This document shows, piece by piece, positions 46,036 through 55,543 of a stretch of 64,000 nucleotides of DNA. The translations under genes were made by a program, and so were the position numbers. How positions within the stretch are numbered: the stretch's first letter is position 1; the number at the start of each line of letters is the position of its first letter. This stretch comes from Bacillus sp. FJAT-44742 (lineage in GTDB: Bacteria; Bacillota; Bacilli; Bacillales; Marinococcaceae), in assembly GCF_002797315.1 (NCBI RefSeq), contig NZ_KZ454936.1, positions 1,053,133 through 1,117,132 of the forward strand, read 5' to 3'. The notes below the pieces were generated by a model. It saw only the letters and a program-made list of their open reading frames with translations, was not told the DNA's origin and did not search any database.

Positions 46036-46752
46036 TTACACAATGGGAGCCGAGTCAGGCAATTTTCTTATACGGTTGGCCAGAACCTGTACACCTTTTG
46101 AATAAAGAAGATGAGGCTTTTCTTCTGGCATCGTTAAGGAATTGACTTCAAATAATCTGGTTTCCTTTAGATACATGGATGCCTTTTGAAGGGGCCATTG
46201 TGAGTGATGAATATCCCCTTTAAACAACTGGCTGCCTGAAGAGGAAAACAGGCGGTATCTTTCTGTTAAAAAATACTCTAATGTCCCGGGCTTAGAATAA
46301 AATACTGCGCCCTCAGGCTGGTATTGGGCGACAAAGCGAGCAGGACTGTTTTTGCGCTGATGAACATAGCGAGTGTCATCCCCGTAAGTTTCACATGAGA
46401 ATGCACTATGGTAATAATTTAAATGAAAAAGTCGTCTGGCTAGTTCCACAGCAAGAGGATTAGAAGCATCAAGGCTAAAAAAATATACACCTTTCTCGCC
46501 ATTAACTTTCACATATGTACGCAGGTTGAGTTCTGGAAACGCAAAAGAAGTTTGGGGAGGCATGAAGCGAGCTCGTACATCCTCCATGAAGAAGGGAACA
46601 ATTCCTACGTAAGCTTTCCCTTCATATGTATCTACTTCCATTCCTTCAGGCAAAATCTGCTGCAATTCTTCCACAGGATAGCTCCAATGTGCAAATAAGA
46701 CGTTTTTCCAGGTCATGTTCATAAGGTAGACAGGTTTTTCTTGATCAGCCAT
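46036..46752 (-). CDS. DUF2071 (YqjF-like) protein
   Basis: 238 residues: MTWKNVLFAHWSYPVEELQQILP, AYVGIVPFFMEDVR, LNLRTYVKVNGEKGVYFFSLDAS (trimmed) and FYSKPGTLEYFLTERYRLFS, the YqjF/DUF2071 layout. It resembles acetoacetate-decarboxylase-like folds, but activity is unknown. ATG 46752 with AGAGGTG. Monocistronic, converging on the STAS gene. Confidence 0.9.
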   Translation of the reverse strand: MADQEKPVYLMNMTWKNVLFAHWSYPVEELQQILPEGMEVDTYEGKAYVGIVPFFMEDVRARFMPPQTSFAFPELNLRTYVKVNGEKGVYFFSLDASNPLAVELARRLFHLNYYHSAFSCETYGDDTRYVHQRKNSPARFVAQYQPEGAVFYSKPGTLEYFLTERYRLFSSSGSQLFKGDIHHSQWPLQKASMYLKETRLFEVNSLTMPEEKPHLLYSKGVQVLANRIRKLPDSAPIV

Positions 46753-46882
46753 GGTTTCACCTCTTCAATTAATCAGTTATCTTCTAGTTTACCGGTGATG
46801 AGGAAACCTTGCAAAAATAAAAGACGAAGAGTACAGTATGTATGTAAAAAAAGAGTTGGATTCTGAAAGTTAGAGAAAGAGA

Positions 46883-47388
46883 GTGACAAAGCTTAAGGTC
46901 ATCCATGGAGACATTACAACAACCGCATGCGATATTATTGGTAATGCTGCAAATAATGGATTACAAGGAGGAGGTGGGTAGACAGCCCCATTTATCAGGC
47001 AGGAGGCCCCGTAATCATGGAAGAATGCAGGGAAATAGGTTATTGTCCTACTGGAAGTGCGGTAATTACGAGTGCTGGGGAGCTTCAAGCTGATCATATC
47101 ATTCACACAGTCGGACCTGTATGGATGAGAGGAACCAGAGGAGAAGCTGGAAAACTATAAAGCTGTTAGGAAAAAATGTTGAGCTTGCCATTGAATATAT
47201 ACGGCTGATAGTTTGCCTTTTCCTAATATAAGCACGGGGGTTTACAATTATCCCAAAGATTTGACCGCTCCCTTTGGCTAGGAGGACAGTGAAAAAGAAA
47301 CGTTAAATAAGCAAAAAACAGAAATGGAGATCTATTTTGTGTGCTTTGGTGCAGAAAATACTGTCTTGTACATAAAAAAGAAAGAGTA
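46883..47388 (+). pseudogene. Macro-domain (ADP-ribose hydrolase-like) protein, broken
   Basis: GTG 46883 opens a frame with [23 protein letters not shown] and GGGG, then a stop at 46978. The next macro-domain sequence continues in another frame: [47 protein letters not shown]. Further shifts later bring FPNISTGVYNYPK. The order matches the macro fold (NAAN, GGxD, HTVGP, STGVYGYP). Multiple shifts mark it as dead. No promoter or full frame can rescue it. Confidence 0.85.
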
Positions 47389-47535
47389 ATTCGCGATTTA
47401 ATGCGGAAAATAATCGAAAATCCTCATATACAAACAAATAAATAAAAAAATACAAGTTTTTCTCCTCATAACGCAGGGTATTTACTTATAACATAGAATA
47501 ACATAAAGAAATGCGTGTAAAGGAGGAGAGATACA

Positions 47536-47829
47536 GTGAAAATCAACATCAATGCCAAAACGCGGGCCTGGATAATGAAACGAGGCGGAGCAGTTACTAT
47601 AGATCCTTTTCACCCTCTGCATGGGGTAGTGCAATCTAAATCAGTAGATACAATACTTTCTCATGGAACACCTGAAGAGGAAAGTTTTTATAACAAAGTG
47701 GTTGTCAATGACGTCCTGGTGTATGTGCACAAGGGACTCGAAGAGAAAAAAGACGTAAAAATGCACATTACAGGATATGGGCCATTTGAGCATTTGCACG
47801 TTTCCGGCCTTCGCCGAAAAAAGAAATAA
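47536..47829 (+). CDS. Small conserved protein, paralogue of the gene at 55923
   Basis: 97 residues: WIMKRGGAVTID near the start, then VLVYVHKGLEEKKDV and GYGPFEHLHVSGL. The paralogue at 55923 shares GGAVT, VYVH and GYGPF-HL-VSG. The layout recalls the CC/Se-motif (seleno)protein family, but there is no Cys at all. GTG 47536 with AGGAGGAG; a terminator follows. Function unknown. Confidence 0.75.
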   Translation: MKININAKTRAWIMKRGGAVTIDPFHPLHGVVQSKSVDTILSHGTPEEESFYNKVVVNDVLVYVHKGLEEKKDVKMHITGYGPFEHLHVSGLRRKKK

Positions 47830-47872
47830 GTTACGAATGTAATCATTCAAAAGACTTTTAGAAAGGACTGAC

Positions 47873-47902
47873 AAGATGCTAAAGAGTAGCATCTTTTTTT
47901 TG
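47873..47902 (+). terminator. Terminator after gene 47536
   Basis: AAGATGCT...AGCATCTTTTTTTT hairpin. Confidence 0.88.
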
Positions 47903-48061
47903 TGGGATGTAATCCCATAATATACTCATAAAATATATTCTTTCGAGGAAAAGGAACCGGAGAATTAATGTCGAAATATTTTCTAATGATTATAAAGAAA
48001 GGAGAAAAAGGGAGGTTGTAAATTAACTGAACATTTAAACAAATATATGGGGGGGAGAAGA

Positions 48062-48568
48062 TTGAATAATCAGGTGCAGGGGCTAATAACAGAAGCTGCA
48101 AATAGAATGACGAATCAATACAATGTGTATAGAGATACGAAGCTGGGAAACGAACCCCTCTCCTTTACTGCAGAGTATCACCGCAAGGATGAAAAGTACT
48201 TTCTAACAAAGAAAGTTAGAGTGTATGAGGTGCAAAACCAGCACTTTCTATTTGTAAAAGAAATAGAGCATATTGCAGCAAAAGACATAAAAAGGATGAC
48301 AGAATCAATGCTTACTCATATGAAAAGTTTCATCCCAAACCAAGGAGAGCATATGTCAACGATGTTTGCAGGGGTCCTTGTAACAGAAGGAGAGGTAGCC
48401 AATGAAGCAAAAAAAATGGCAAGGCGTTTTCGAAAAATCAAATTTTTAAATTATGGAAAAGATGGGTGGGCCGATTTATATATTGCCATTGTACAAGTTA
48501 AAGAAAAAGAAATTTATATCCATAAAAAAGGGAGAGAGCTGGTTTACGTGTTTGATACCTTGCTCTAG
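48062..48568 (+). CDS. Protein of unknown function upstream of cstA
   Basis: 168 residues, beta-rich middle and C-terminus (YFLTKKVRVYEVQNQHFLFV, DLYIAIVQVKEKEIYIHKKG). TTG 48062 behind GGGGGGAGAAG. It ends 17 bases before cstA, so the two are probably co-transcribed. Not recognised. Confidence 0.75.
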   Translation: MNNQVQGLITEAANRMTNQYNVYRDTKLGNEPLSFTAEYHRKDEKYFLTKKVRVYEVQNQHFLFVKEIEHIAAKDIKRMTESMLTHMKSFIPNQGEHMSTMFAGVLVTEGEVANEAKKMARRFRKIKFLNYGKDGWADLYIAIVQVKEKEIYIHKKGRELVYVFDTLL

Positions 48569-48585
48569 GAAAGGAGTAAATATTC

Positions 48586-50202
48586 ATGAATCTGTTAACC
48601 TTGCTGTTAATTTCAGGAGTTATTTTTATTATTGCTTACTTTACGTATGGCCGTTTTTTAGAAAAACAAATGAAAGTAGATCCAGGAAGAGAAACTCCTT
48701 CTTCAACCCTGTATGATGGCGTGGATTACGTCCCGGCAAAAAAACCAGTCCTCCTTGGCCATCATTTTGCCACAATAGCCGGGGGAGGTCCCATTGTAGG
48801 GCCAGTGTCAGCAGCTTTGTTTGGGTGGCTGCCTGCGGTCATTTGGATAATAGTAGGAAGTATATTTATCGGCGGTGTTCATGATTATACCTCCTTACAG
48901 GCTTCCATAAGACATAAGGCTCAATCCATTGGTACGATTATTAAGGAATACATCGGCAACAGAGGACAGCTTCTGTTTCTTACATTTTCCATTGCCACAT
49001 TGATTTTGATCGTAGGTGTTTTTGTTATTTTGGTAGCGGATACATTTGTAGCTGTGCCCGAAGCAGCCACGGCTTCTATCTTGTTTTTAACGGTTGCTAT
49101 TATATTTGGTTTCCTTGTAAACCAGCTTAAAATTAACTTACTGGGTGCCACCATCCTCGGAGTTTTAGTCATGTTATTTTGTGTGTGGATGGGAATTTTG
49201 TTTCCGGTTTCATTATCAGCAAATGTATGGGCTGTAATTCTGCTTGTATATGCTTATGTCGCTTCCATACTTCCTGTTTGGGTGTTGCTGCAGCCAAGAG
49301 ATTATCTTAACTCATTTCTTTTATACGGGATGATTTTTGGAGCTGCGATCGGTATATTAATTGCAGCACCTATGATGCAGCTTCCGGCCTATACAGGATT
49401 TGTGAATCCGGAACTGGGGTTTTTGTTTCCTATTTTATTTATTACGATCGCATGCGGAGCAATTTCCGGCTTTCATTCCCTTGTTTCTTCCGGAACTACG
49501 GCAAAACAGCTGGATAATGAGAAAAATGGAAAATTCATCGCCTATGGCGGGATGCTTCTTGAAGGGTTTCTTGCCATTATAGCTATTGGAAGTGTTGCCT
49601 ATTTAACTCAGGCTGATTTTGCCGCACGGATGGACGCTCTAGGGGGGCCAATCGGAACATTTGCGGCCGGCATTGGATTTTTTATGTCACACTGGGGCAT
49701 CCCTGAAGCGACTGCCGTTACCTTTACAGCCCTTACCGCTTCTGCATTTTTGTTAACCACGCTGGATTCAGCTACAAGGTTAATGCGTTATGCGATTCAG
49801 GAGCTTGGTGAGGGGAGAACAAAGGCATTCAAGAATAATCATGCTGCTACTTCCTTGGGGTTAGTCGGGGCTGGTGCGCTGGCATTAACTGGTACCTGGT
49901 CAACGGTATGGCCGTTGTTTGGAGCTGCTAACCAAATGCTTGGAGCCTTGGCCCTTCTCGCCATTACCGTCTGGCTGTCAAAGCAGGGAGCAAAGGCATT
50001 TTATACAGCAATTCCCATGGTATTTATGTTTGTTGTCACAGTAGCCGCTCTTGGCGTCTTAATGTATAATAATCTGCTGGCCGGTAATATGTTTTTAGTG
50101 ATAAGCGCCTTCATTTTATTTGTTCTTTGTATTTTCCTTGCCATTGAAGGGTGGAGAGCCATTTTCGGAAAAGAAAATAAAGACATCACAGTGAAACAGT
50201 AA
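48586..50202 (+). CDS. cstA: Carbon starvation protein CstA
   Basis: 538 residues, about 16 membrane segments. N-terminal FLEKQMKVDPGRETPS, then YVPAKKPVLLGHHFATIAGGGPIVGP (trimmed core GHHFATIAGGGPIVGP), GSIFIGGVHDYTS and LQPRDYLNSFLLYG, the CstA signature. Members import peptides or pyruvate. ATG 48586 with AAAGGAG. Ends at a terminator shared with pgsA. Confidence 0.94.
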   Translation: MNLLTLLLISGVIFIIAYFTYGRFLEKQMKVDPGRETPSSTLYDGVDYVPAKKPVLLGHHFATIAGGGPIVGPVSAALFGWLPAVIWIIVGSIFIGGVHDYTSLQASIRHKAQSIGTIIKEYIGNRGQLLFLTFSIATLILIVGVFVILVADTFVAVPEAATASILFLTVAIIFGFLVNQLKINLLGATILGVLVMLFCVWMGILFPVSLSANVWAVILLVYAYVASILPVWVLLQPRDYLNSFLLYGMIFGAAIGILIAAPMMQLPAYTGFVNPELGFLFPILFITIACGAISGFHSLVSSGTTAKQLDNEKNGKFIAYGGMLLEGFLAIIAIGSVAYLTQADFAARMDALGGPIGTFAAGIGFFMSHWGIPEATAVTFTALTASAFLLTTLDSATRLMRYAIQELGEGRTKAFKNNHAATSLGLVGAGALALTGTWSTVWPLFGAANQMLGALALLAITVWLSKQGAKAFYTAIPMVFMFVVTVAALGVLMYNNLLAGNMFLVISAFILFVLCIFLAIEGWRAIFGKENKDITVKQ

Positions 50203-50204
50203 TG

Positions 50205-50236
50205 AAAAAACCTGGCGAGAATTCGCCAGGTTTTTA
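50205..50236. terminator. Bidirectional terminator between cstA and pgsA
   Basis: AAAAACCTGGCGAATTCTCGCCAGG-type stem (AAAAACCTGGCGA..TCGCCAGGTTTTT), A/T runs on both sides, touching the pgsA stop. Confidence 0.9.
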
Positions 50237-51667
50237 TGGTGAAAAGTGTCCTTCATCTTGACCGTCTGTTGGTCCTTCCTCAACAGGTTCATCTTCAATA
50301 ATACCTTCGTTTGGCTGTTGCGGCTCTTCTGTTTCTTGAGGTGGTTCTATATCATATTCTTCCTCCAATGATTCTTCTGTCTGTTCAGGAGGAGCGTTTT
50401 CCTCTTCATCAGGCTCATTCATCCGTTCAATCACATGGGAATGATCGACTTCAAAGATGAGACGTTCATCATTTTCACGGATAGATTCAGTATGAGTTGT
50501 ATCTTTGGTCAGCTGCCTGAAAATTCTCTGCTTGTGCAGGTCAGCCGCTGCCCCTGTCAAAGGTCTGGGCTGAGATTCAAATATACGGTAAGGAAGCATT
50601 TCCAACGTAGCCTGACCATCATCCTGGAGCTGGTAATTGGCGATGACAGTATCTCGTGTTCTTGTCCACCCTTGATCAAAAACAAAGTTTCCGATGGAAT
50701 ACATGATGATGCTGTCGTTATAAATGTCTACAGATTGGAGTACGTGTGGATGGTGACCAACCACGATATCAGCGCCGGCATCTGCCATAAATCTCATTAG
50801 TTCCTTTTGGCGAGAGGTAGGAGCGCTGTCGTATTCCTGTCCTGCGTGAATATGAGCAATCACAAGATCCGCCTCAACGGCCTGCAAGGTATCTGAAATG
50901 TAGCCAGGATCTGTCGTTAATACCCCTGGGCTGTTATCGTCTGCTTGTTCCATGGCAGAGTAAAAGACATCGTTAAAGCCGACAGTAGCGACTGTTAATT
51001 CCTGCCCGTTCACATCATACGTATGATAGGAAGGAAGCATGGCATCTTCTAAGTCTCTGCCTCCACCTATCGCCTGGACGTCGTATTGTGGAAGCTCTGC
51101 TTCAAGGAGAGCACTTAATTCTGGATCTAAGTGTGTATCATCTTCCGGCTTGGCTTCCTCCGGACGGGAGAACGTTCGGAGAGTAGTTTCCAGGCCCTCA
51201 AGCTGATAGTCCATCATATGATTGTTTGCCAGGTTGATAGTGGTAAAGTGTGCATTCTGTAAGGCTTCAACTGCTCGTGGCTTTGAGAAGAGATGAATAA
51301 TTTTGTCAGCTGAGTCATATTCATCTTCGTTTAAGATAACTGGATTTTCAAAGTTTCCTGTCGTATAGTCAGAGGCTTCAAATACTGGCGCCACATGTTC
51401 AAAAATATAGTCATCCCCGTGATTATTCATTACTTCTTCAACGTGGCGGCCCATCATTATGTCACCAACCATGGAAGCGGTAAATATGGAGCCTTCAGTA
51501 TCAGGAACATCACTGGCAGATGGCTCAGGTTCTAAGAGTCTAGCTGAAATTAAAAGAATAATACACAGGCCAAGGGCAACAAGAGAGTGGGGAAGGGCTT
51601 TTTTCTTATGTTTTTTTCCTGCTGCCAACACTTTTTCTTTATAAGTAAGGTTTCTTCTATTTGCCAT
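50234..51667 (-). CDS. pgsA: Poly-gamma-glutamate synthase subunit PgsA/CapA
   Basis: 477 residues: cytosolic basic N-terminus, one membrane segment (SLVALGLCIILLISARLL), then an external metallophosphatase-like CapA domain (ASMVGDIMMGRHVEEV, FTTINLANNHMMDYQLEG, VVGHHPHVLQSVDIY and IIMYSIGNFVFDQG). The C-terminal 60 residues are Glu/Pro-rich. In the family it helps export/elongation of poly-glutamate with PgsB and PgsC. Twelve bases after pgsC. Confidence 0.92.
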   Translation of the reverse strand: MANRRNLTYKEKVLAAGKKHKKKALPHSLVALGLCIILLISARLLEPEPSASDVPDTEGSIFTASMVGDIMMGRHVEEVMNNHGDDYIFEHVAPVFEASDYTTGNFENPVILNEDEYDSADKIIHLFSKPRAVEALQNAHFTTINLANNHMMDYQLEGLETTLRTFSRPEEAKPEDDTHLDPELSALLEAELPQYDVQAIGGGRDLEDAMLPSYHTYDVNGQELTVATVGFNDVFYSAMEQADDNSPGVLTTDPGYISDTLQAVEADLVIAHIHAGQEYDSAPTSRQKELMRFMADAGADIVVGHHPHVLQSVDIYNDSIIMYSIGNFVFDQGWTRTRDTVIANYQLQDDGQATLEMLPYRIFESQPRPLTGAAADLHKQRIFRQLTKDTTHTESIRENDERLIFEVDHSHVIERMNEPDEEENAPPEQTEESLEEEYDIEPPQETEEPQQPNEGIIEDEPVEEGPTDGQDEGHFSP

Positions 51668-51679
51668 GATCTAAAACCC

Positions 51680-52129
51680 CTATATTAAGTAATAAACTGT
51701 AATAATTCCGAAAGTAAGAGCACTAAGGACAAGTGTACTGGAAATAGTAGGGATGACTCCCTGTTTTTGAATAGAATTTGCAATTAATCCGGGAACAATG
51801 ACCCCTAGTCCTCTGAATTCGTATATTTCAAAGGGGAGCACCGGATAGAAGTAATCAAAAAGCACTTTCAGTACAATACCTGTACAAAGCATGGCAGCAA
51901 ACTTGCGCCGGCCATAAAGGGTAGTTATCCTCGCCAGTCCATGAGCGACAATGACATAAGTAAGCAAGCTTACAAGAAAGACAACAAGGAGAAAGACAGG
52001 CTGGTCAAATACCAGGGCAAGGTAACCAGGAACGATTAGCCCTGCCGGCATGACGCCTGTCCTTTCTGCGTAAATTAAACTTAAAACGACTCCCACAATT
52101 AATGCGATATATAAATCTGTACCAAACAC
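51680..52129 (-). CDS. pgsC: Poly-gamma-glutamate synthase subunit PgsC/CapC
   Basis: 149 residues, four or five membrane helices: LYIALIVGVVLSLIYAERTG, MPAGLIVPGYLAL and RGLGVIVPGLIANSIQKQG, the two repeat-like VPG motifs of PgsC. GTG start shares one base with the pgsB stop. Works in complex with PgsB. Confidence 0.93.
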   Translation of the reverse strand: MFGTDLYIALIVGVVLSLIYAERTGVMPAGLIVPGYLALVFDQPVFLLVVFLVSLLTYVIVAHGLARITTLYGRRKFAAMLCTGIVLKVLFDYFYPVLPFEIYEFRGLGVIVPGLIANSIQKQGVIPTISSTLVLSALTFGIITVYYLI

Positions 52130-53325
52130 TACATGGCCTCCTCTTTAACTGAATCGTCTGATTTGGATTTATTTTGGAAATAGTCCGCAAGCTCTCCGCC
52201 TGCTCCTTTGATATTGCCCAATCCAAACAGAGTAGTATTGTTTGCTTGTTCCATTAATACGTCTGCTATTTCAGTGATTGTTTTATCTTCTAGGTTGATG
52301 AGTTCTTTAGCTGGAAGCTCTCCACGCTTGTAGGCATTGACTACAGGCTGAGTGAAGGATCCGATTAAAGCTAAACGATGAGGAGGCAATTTTGGCAAAA
52401 CATCTTTGACAAATTGTTCCGTCCGTTCTACCCGGTCATCACGGCAGCTTAGAATAATAACCGGCTCTTCTGATGGATAATCCGACTCCTCAATGTGCTT
52501 CCAAATATTTAATGTCGAGGTTGCATCATTAGCTGCAAACCCATTAATGAAATATGACACGTTGTCATGGTTATCTTTAAAAGGGAGAAAGCGAAGGGCG
52601 CCAGGGTCTGGATTGGCATTTAGCATCCCTTTTAAAGCCGTTTCTTTGTCTATACCTGCTGCTTCTGCAAACGCAAGTCCGATTGCCACGTTATCAGGAA
52701 ATACCATGTACGTGAATTTGTTCAGGTAATCCTCTGGTATAGCATCCTTGTCTGCAATATAGACTTTTGTGTTTCTTTTTTTAGCGAGAACACGAAAATA
52801 GGACTCATAAGGCCCCTTATTAATAATTAAGTGTCCATTATGAGGAATTGTGGCAGTAAAGGCTTCTGCTACATGATCCAGAGTAGGGCCAAGAACATCC
52901 ATATGATCCTCGAGCACATTCACGATGACACCGTAATTCGCTTGCAGGAATTCATTTTGAAGTGTGATCTGATAATCAGGATTAACTGCCATACACTCAC
53001 TTACATACGCATTAGCATTTAGTTTGGATGCTTCTTGAAGAACCTCTTTTTGTTCTCTGATATTAGGCCCTTCAGGCTTTCTCTGGATTGGTTTTTCTTC
53101 ACCGTTCCAATAAATTTTCCGGGCGGTTGTCCCGGTTGTTTTTCCTACTGTCTTATACCCTTCTTCATTAACAATCCCTGTAATTAAACGGGTAACAGTC
53201 GATTTGCCCCGAACACCATTCACATTCACTCGCAGAGGAATTGAATCTATTGCTCTTTGGGTTCTTTGCTTTTCGATTACTCCTGCTACGATAACAAGAG
53301 CAAACGCCAAGAACATTAAAGTCAT
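52129..53325 (-). CDS. pgsB: Poly-gamma-glutamate synthase (ligase) PgsB/CapB
   Basis: 398 residues: N-terminal membrane segment, then a Mur-ligase-like ATP site NVNGVRGKSTVTRL (residues 34-47, P-loop) and TVGKTTGTTARKIYW, NVLEDHMDVLGPT. It ligates glutamate through gamma-linked amide bonds using ATP. SD AGGAGG before ATG 53325. A terminator lies between it and the upstream ggt-pgsE pair, so pgsBCA may have its own promoter. Confidence 0.95.
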   Translation of the reverse strand: MTLMFLAFALVIVAGVIEKQRTQRAIDSIPLRVNVNGVRGKSTVTRLITGIVNEEGYKTVGKTTGTTARKIYWNGEEKPIQRKPEGPNIREQKEVLQEASKLNANAYVSECMAVNPDYQITLQNEFLQANYGVIVNVLEDHMDVLGPTLDHVAEAFTATIPHNGHLIINKGPYESYFRVLAKKRNTKVYIADKDAIPEDYLNKFTYMVFPDNVAIGLAFAEAAGIDKETALKGMLNANPDPGALRFLPFKDNHDNVSYFINGFAANDATSTLNIWKHIEESDYPSEEPVIILSCRDDRVERTEQFVKDVLPKLPPHRLALIGSFTQPVVNAYKRGELPAKELINLEDKTITEIADVLMEQANNTTLFGLGNIKGAGGELADYFQNKSKSDDSVKEEAM

Positions 53326-53502
53326 TGTTATGATCCTCCTAGTAACATACTCTCTATAAGTACTAACCCTATTTTTCCCTTCTCAAAACACATTTATGTT
53401 GAGTAAATCCTTAACAATAATATAACACTCTTTGCGACAAGTAAATGAACAACCTGACCTATATTCAAAGTATTTTATGTAACATTGTAGAAAAAAAGTG
53501 AA

Positions 53503-53536
53503 AAAAGACGCCCTTTCCATGTAAAAGAAAGGGCGG
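53503..53536 (-). terminator. Terminator between pgsE-like gene and pgsB
   Basis: Minus strand CGCCCTTTC...GAAAGGGCG followed by TCTTTTTTC. Confidence 0.75.
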
Positions 53537-53569
53537 CAAGGGAAAAATGAACATAATGTTACAATTCCC

Positions 53570-53734
53570 TTAAGGAGAATCTATAATTTCTTCCTGTTGA
53601 AAGTAATCATTTCTTATCTGGTCCATCTGATTCTCTTCTTCTGATGTCAGGCCTTCATCCTGTCTGAAAGAAAACATAAACGTAACCAGCATGAGTACGA
53701 ATAGAGAGTACCCTAACAATTGCTTCACAATCAT
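53570..53734 (-). CDS. pgsE: Small PgsE/CapE-like membrane protein
   Basis: 54 codons: short basic start MIVKQLLGYS, one hydrophobic helix LFVLMLVTFMFSF, then an acidic tail with DQIRNDYFQQEE. Same size and plan as PgsE/CapE. ATG 53734 is close to GGAG; GTG 53728 gives better spacing. It lies 12 bases after ggt and before the terminator. Identification rests on size, topology and place, not on a motif. Confidence 0.68.
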   Translation of the reverse strand: MIVKQLLGYSLFVLMLVTFMFSFRQDEGLTSEEENQMDQIRNDYFQQEEIIDSP

Positions 53735-53746
53735 CACTCCATCATA

Positions 53747-55543
53747 TTATTCAACTTCATCTACTATAGCACTTCCAGCACGCCTTGAGTCAGAAATTCC
53801 TTGAACTTTGTTTTCAAGGGAGTTTACATAAATGGTTTCCAAGCTGCCAAATGCTGTTCTTGAAGAAGTAACGGTAGTGAGGTAGCCTATTTCTTCTAAA
53901 TCTGCCCGAAGTCCAGGGATTTCATGCAGCGGGCTTTCCAAAATCACTCTGTCTTCTTCATTTTCAGGGTCATATTCTGCAAAGAAACGACTCGCATTTA
54001 CACTTTCCGCATAGGTCTCATCAAGGTAGGCATGTCTTAGCATAGTCTGTGCCATCATCGCTGGGATCCGGTTTCCTCCTGGAGAGCCCATCACTATAAT
54101 TTCTTCATTATTCTCCTCTACCACAATAGTAGGGGAAATAAAACTTCTCGGGCGTTTTCCTTCTTCAATCACGTTGGGAGATCCCTCAGTAGTATTGAAA
54201 CCAGAAGTGAGCTGACTGTTCATTAGCATGCCATCTACCATCATACCTGAACCGAAAAAGTTCCCTAAAGAATGAGTGGTGGAAATGGACATACCGTCAG
54301 CATCAACAACTGATATGTGGGTAGTATCTGAAGACTCCGAGGCTTCATCAATAACACTTGGTCTGACTTCTTCAAAGCGATCACGATTAGGAAGCCTTGT
54401 TTCTACCATATAATCAAGGTAATCATTACTTAATAGCCTGTCCTGATGCATTGGATTATGATTGGAATTCCAATGTTCATATCCTTCTTCTGGATAGAAA
54501 TTAGGATCTCCCATAAATTCCATCCTCTGAAAATCAGCTTCTCGAATAATCTCAGACAAGACATGCACATACTCAGAATTTGGTTCATCCTCCATCAGCT
54601 CTTCAATGCCAACTCTTTCAGCCATCTCCAAAATATGAATAAAGGTAATTCCAGACAATGGAGGTGGAGCTGAATAAAGATCATAATTTTCGAAATTGCC
54701 ATGAACAGGCTCGCGAGTTTCCACTTCATATCCTTGTAGGTCTGCAGAAGAAAGGTGGTCTACCTGTTCTGTTATGTTTTGTGCAATCTCTCCTTCATAA
54801 AAGTCGTTAAGACCATTATTTTGAAGGGTGCGCATAGTTTCTGCAAGTTCAGGCTGAATGATGGTTGTTCCCTCTACAGCGGGTGTTCCATTTGGAAACA
54901 ACGGGGGAGCCATGTCGGCAGAAATGCGGTAATCGGCCCGTTCAAGCCCTAAGGCCTGCAAATCATCCATTTCATAGCCTTCTTCAGCAAATTGTATAGC
55001 AGGATCAATCAGCTCTTCGATCGTAAAATTACCTGAAGCATGGTTATCGTAAAGTTCCTGCATTCCTCTGGCAAACCCAGGCACAGCAATCATATCTTCA
55101 GGGTCCGTGCTGGCAGCAGTTTCACGATAATCATAAAAAACAGGTACATTCCCGTCTTCCAAAACAAGAGAAGCGCCCCCGCCTCCCAGGCCGGAGCCCT
55201 GATTTTCTGTGACCCCTAAGGTGAATGACATAGCAATAACCGCATCTGCAGCGTTTCCGCCTTGTTCCAATATAGTACTTCCGACTTCAGCAGCATGGGG
55301 ATCAGAGCTGCTGATGCCATATCCACCTGGACTTTCGATACTGACTTCCTGTAATTCTTCTTCCTCTGCATCCATTTCTACTTCATCACTGGTTAGATCA
55401 TCATTTGCTTCATCTGTTGTTGCAGATTCGTCATCACTCGCCTGGTCATCGTCGTCTCCGCCGGTAAACCCGCCGACGGCATAAATAATGAGGCCCAGGA
55501 CAACTACGCCTGCTAGTATGTTTGTTATTGTTTTCGCTGACAA
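53747..55543 (-). CDS. ggt: Gamma-glutamyltransferase / CapD-like
   Basis: 598 residues: N-terminal membrane anchor (ILAGVVVLGLIIYAVGG), acidic linker 30-66, then the GGT precursor. Glutamate-binding Arg140 in DYRETAAS; the self-cleavage site is D406-T407 in DTTHISVVD, with T407 the nucleophile of the small subunit; a late GSPGGNRIP. CapD-type enzymes cut or anchor poly-gamma-glutamate. TTG 55543 is the start; the SD AAAGGAG is distant (about 12). With pgsE it forms a first unit of the PGA locus. Confidence 0.92.
   Translation of the reverse strand: MSAKTITNILAGVVVLGLIIYAVGGFTGGDDDDQASDDESATTDEANDDLTSDEVEMDAEEEELQEVSIESPGGYGISSSDPHAAEVGSTILEQGGNAADAVIAMSFTLGVTENQGSGLGGGGASLVLEDGNVPVFYDYRETAASTDPEDMIAVPGFARGMQELYDNHASGNFTIEELIDPAIQFAEEGYEMDDLQALGLERADYRISADMAPPLFPNGTPAVEGTTIIQPELAETMRTLQNNGLNDFYEGEIAQNITEQVDHLSSADLQGYEVETREPVHGNFENYDLYSAPPPLSGITFIHILEMAERVGIEELMEDEPNSEYVHVLSEIIREADFQRMEFMGDPNFYPEEGYEHWNSNHNPMHQDRLLSNDYLDYMVETRLPNRDRFEEVRPSVIDEASESSDTTHISVVDADGMSISTTHSLGNFFGSGMMVDGMLMNSQLTSGFNTTEGSPNVIEEGKRPRSFISPTIVVEENNEEIIVMGSPGGNRIPAMMAQTMLRHAYLDETYAESVNASRFFAEYDPENEEDRVILESPLHEIPGLRADLEEIGYLTTVTSSRTAFGSLETIYVNSLENKVQGISDSRRAGSAIVDEVE

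Noticed and set aside
46905-47093. Short + strand frame within the macro-domain region
   Set aside because: Out of frame with the recognisable macro-domain sequence; no SD.
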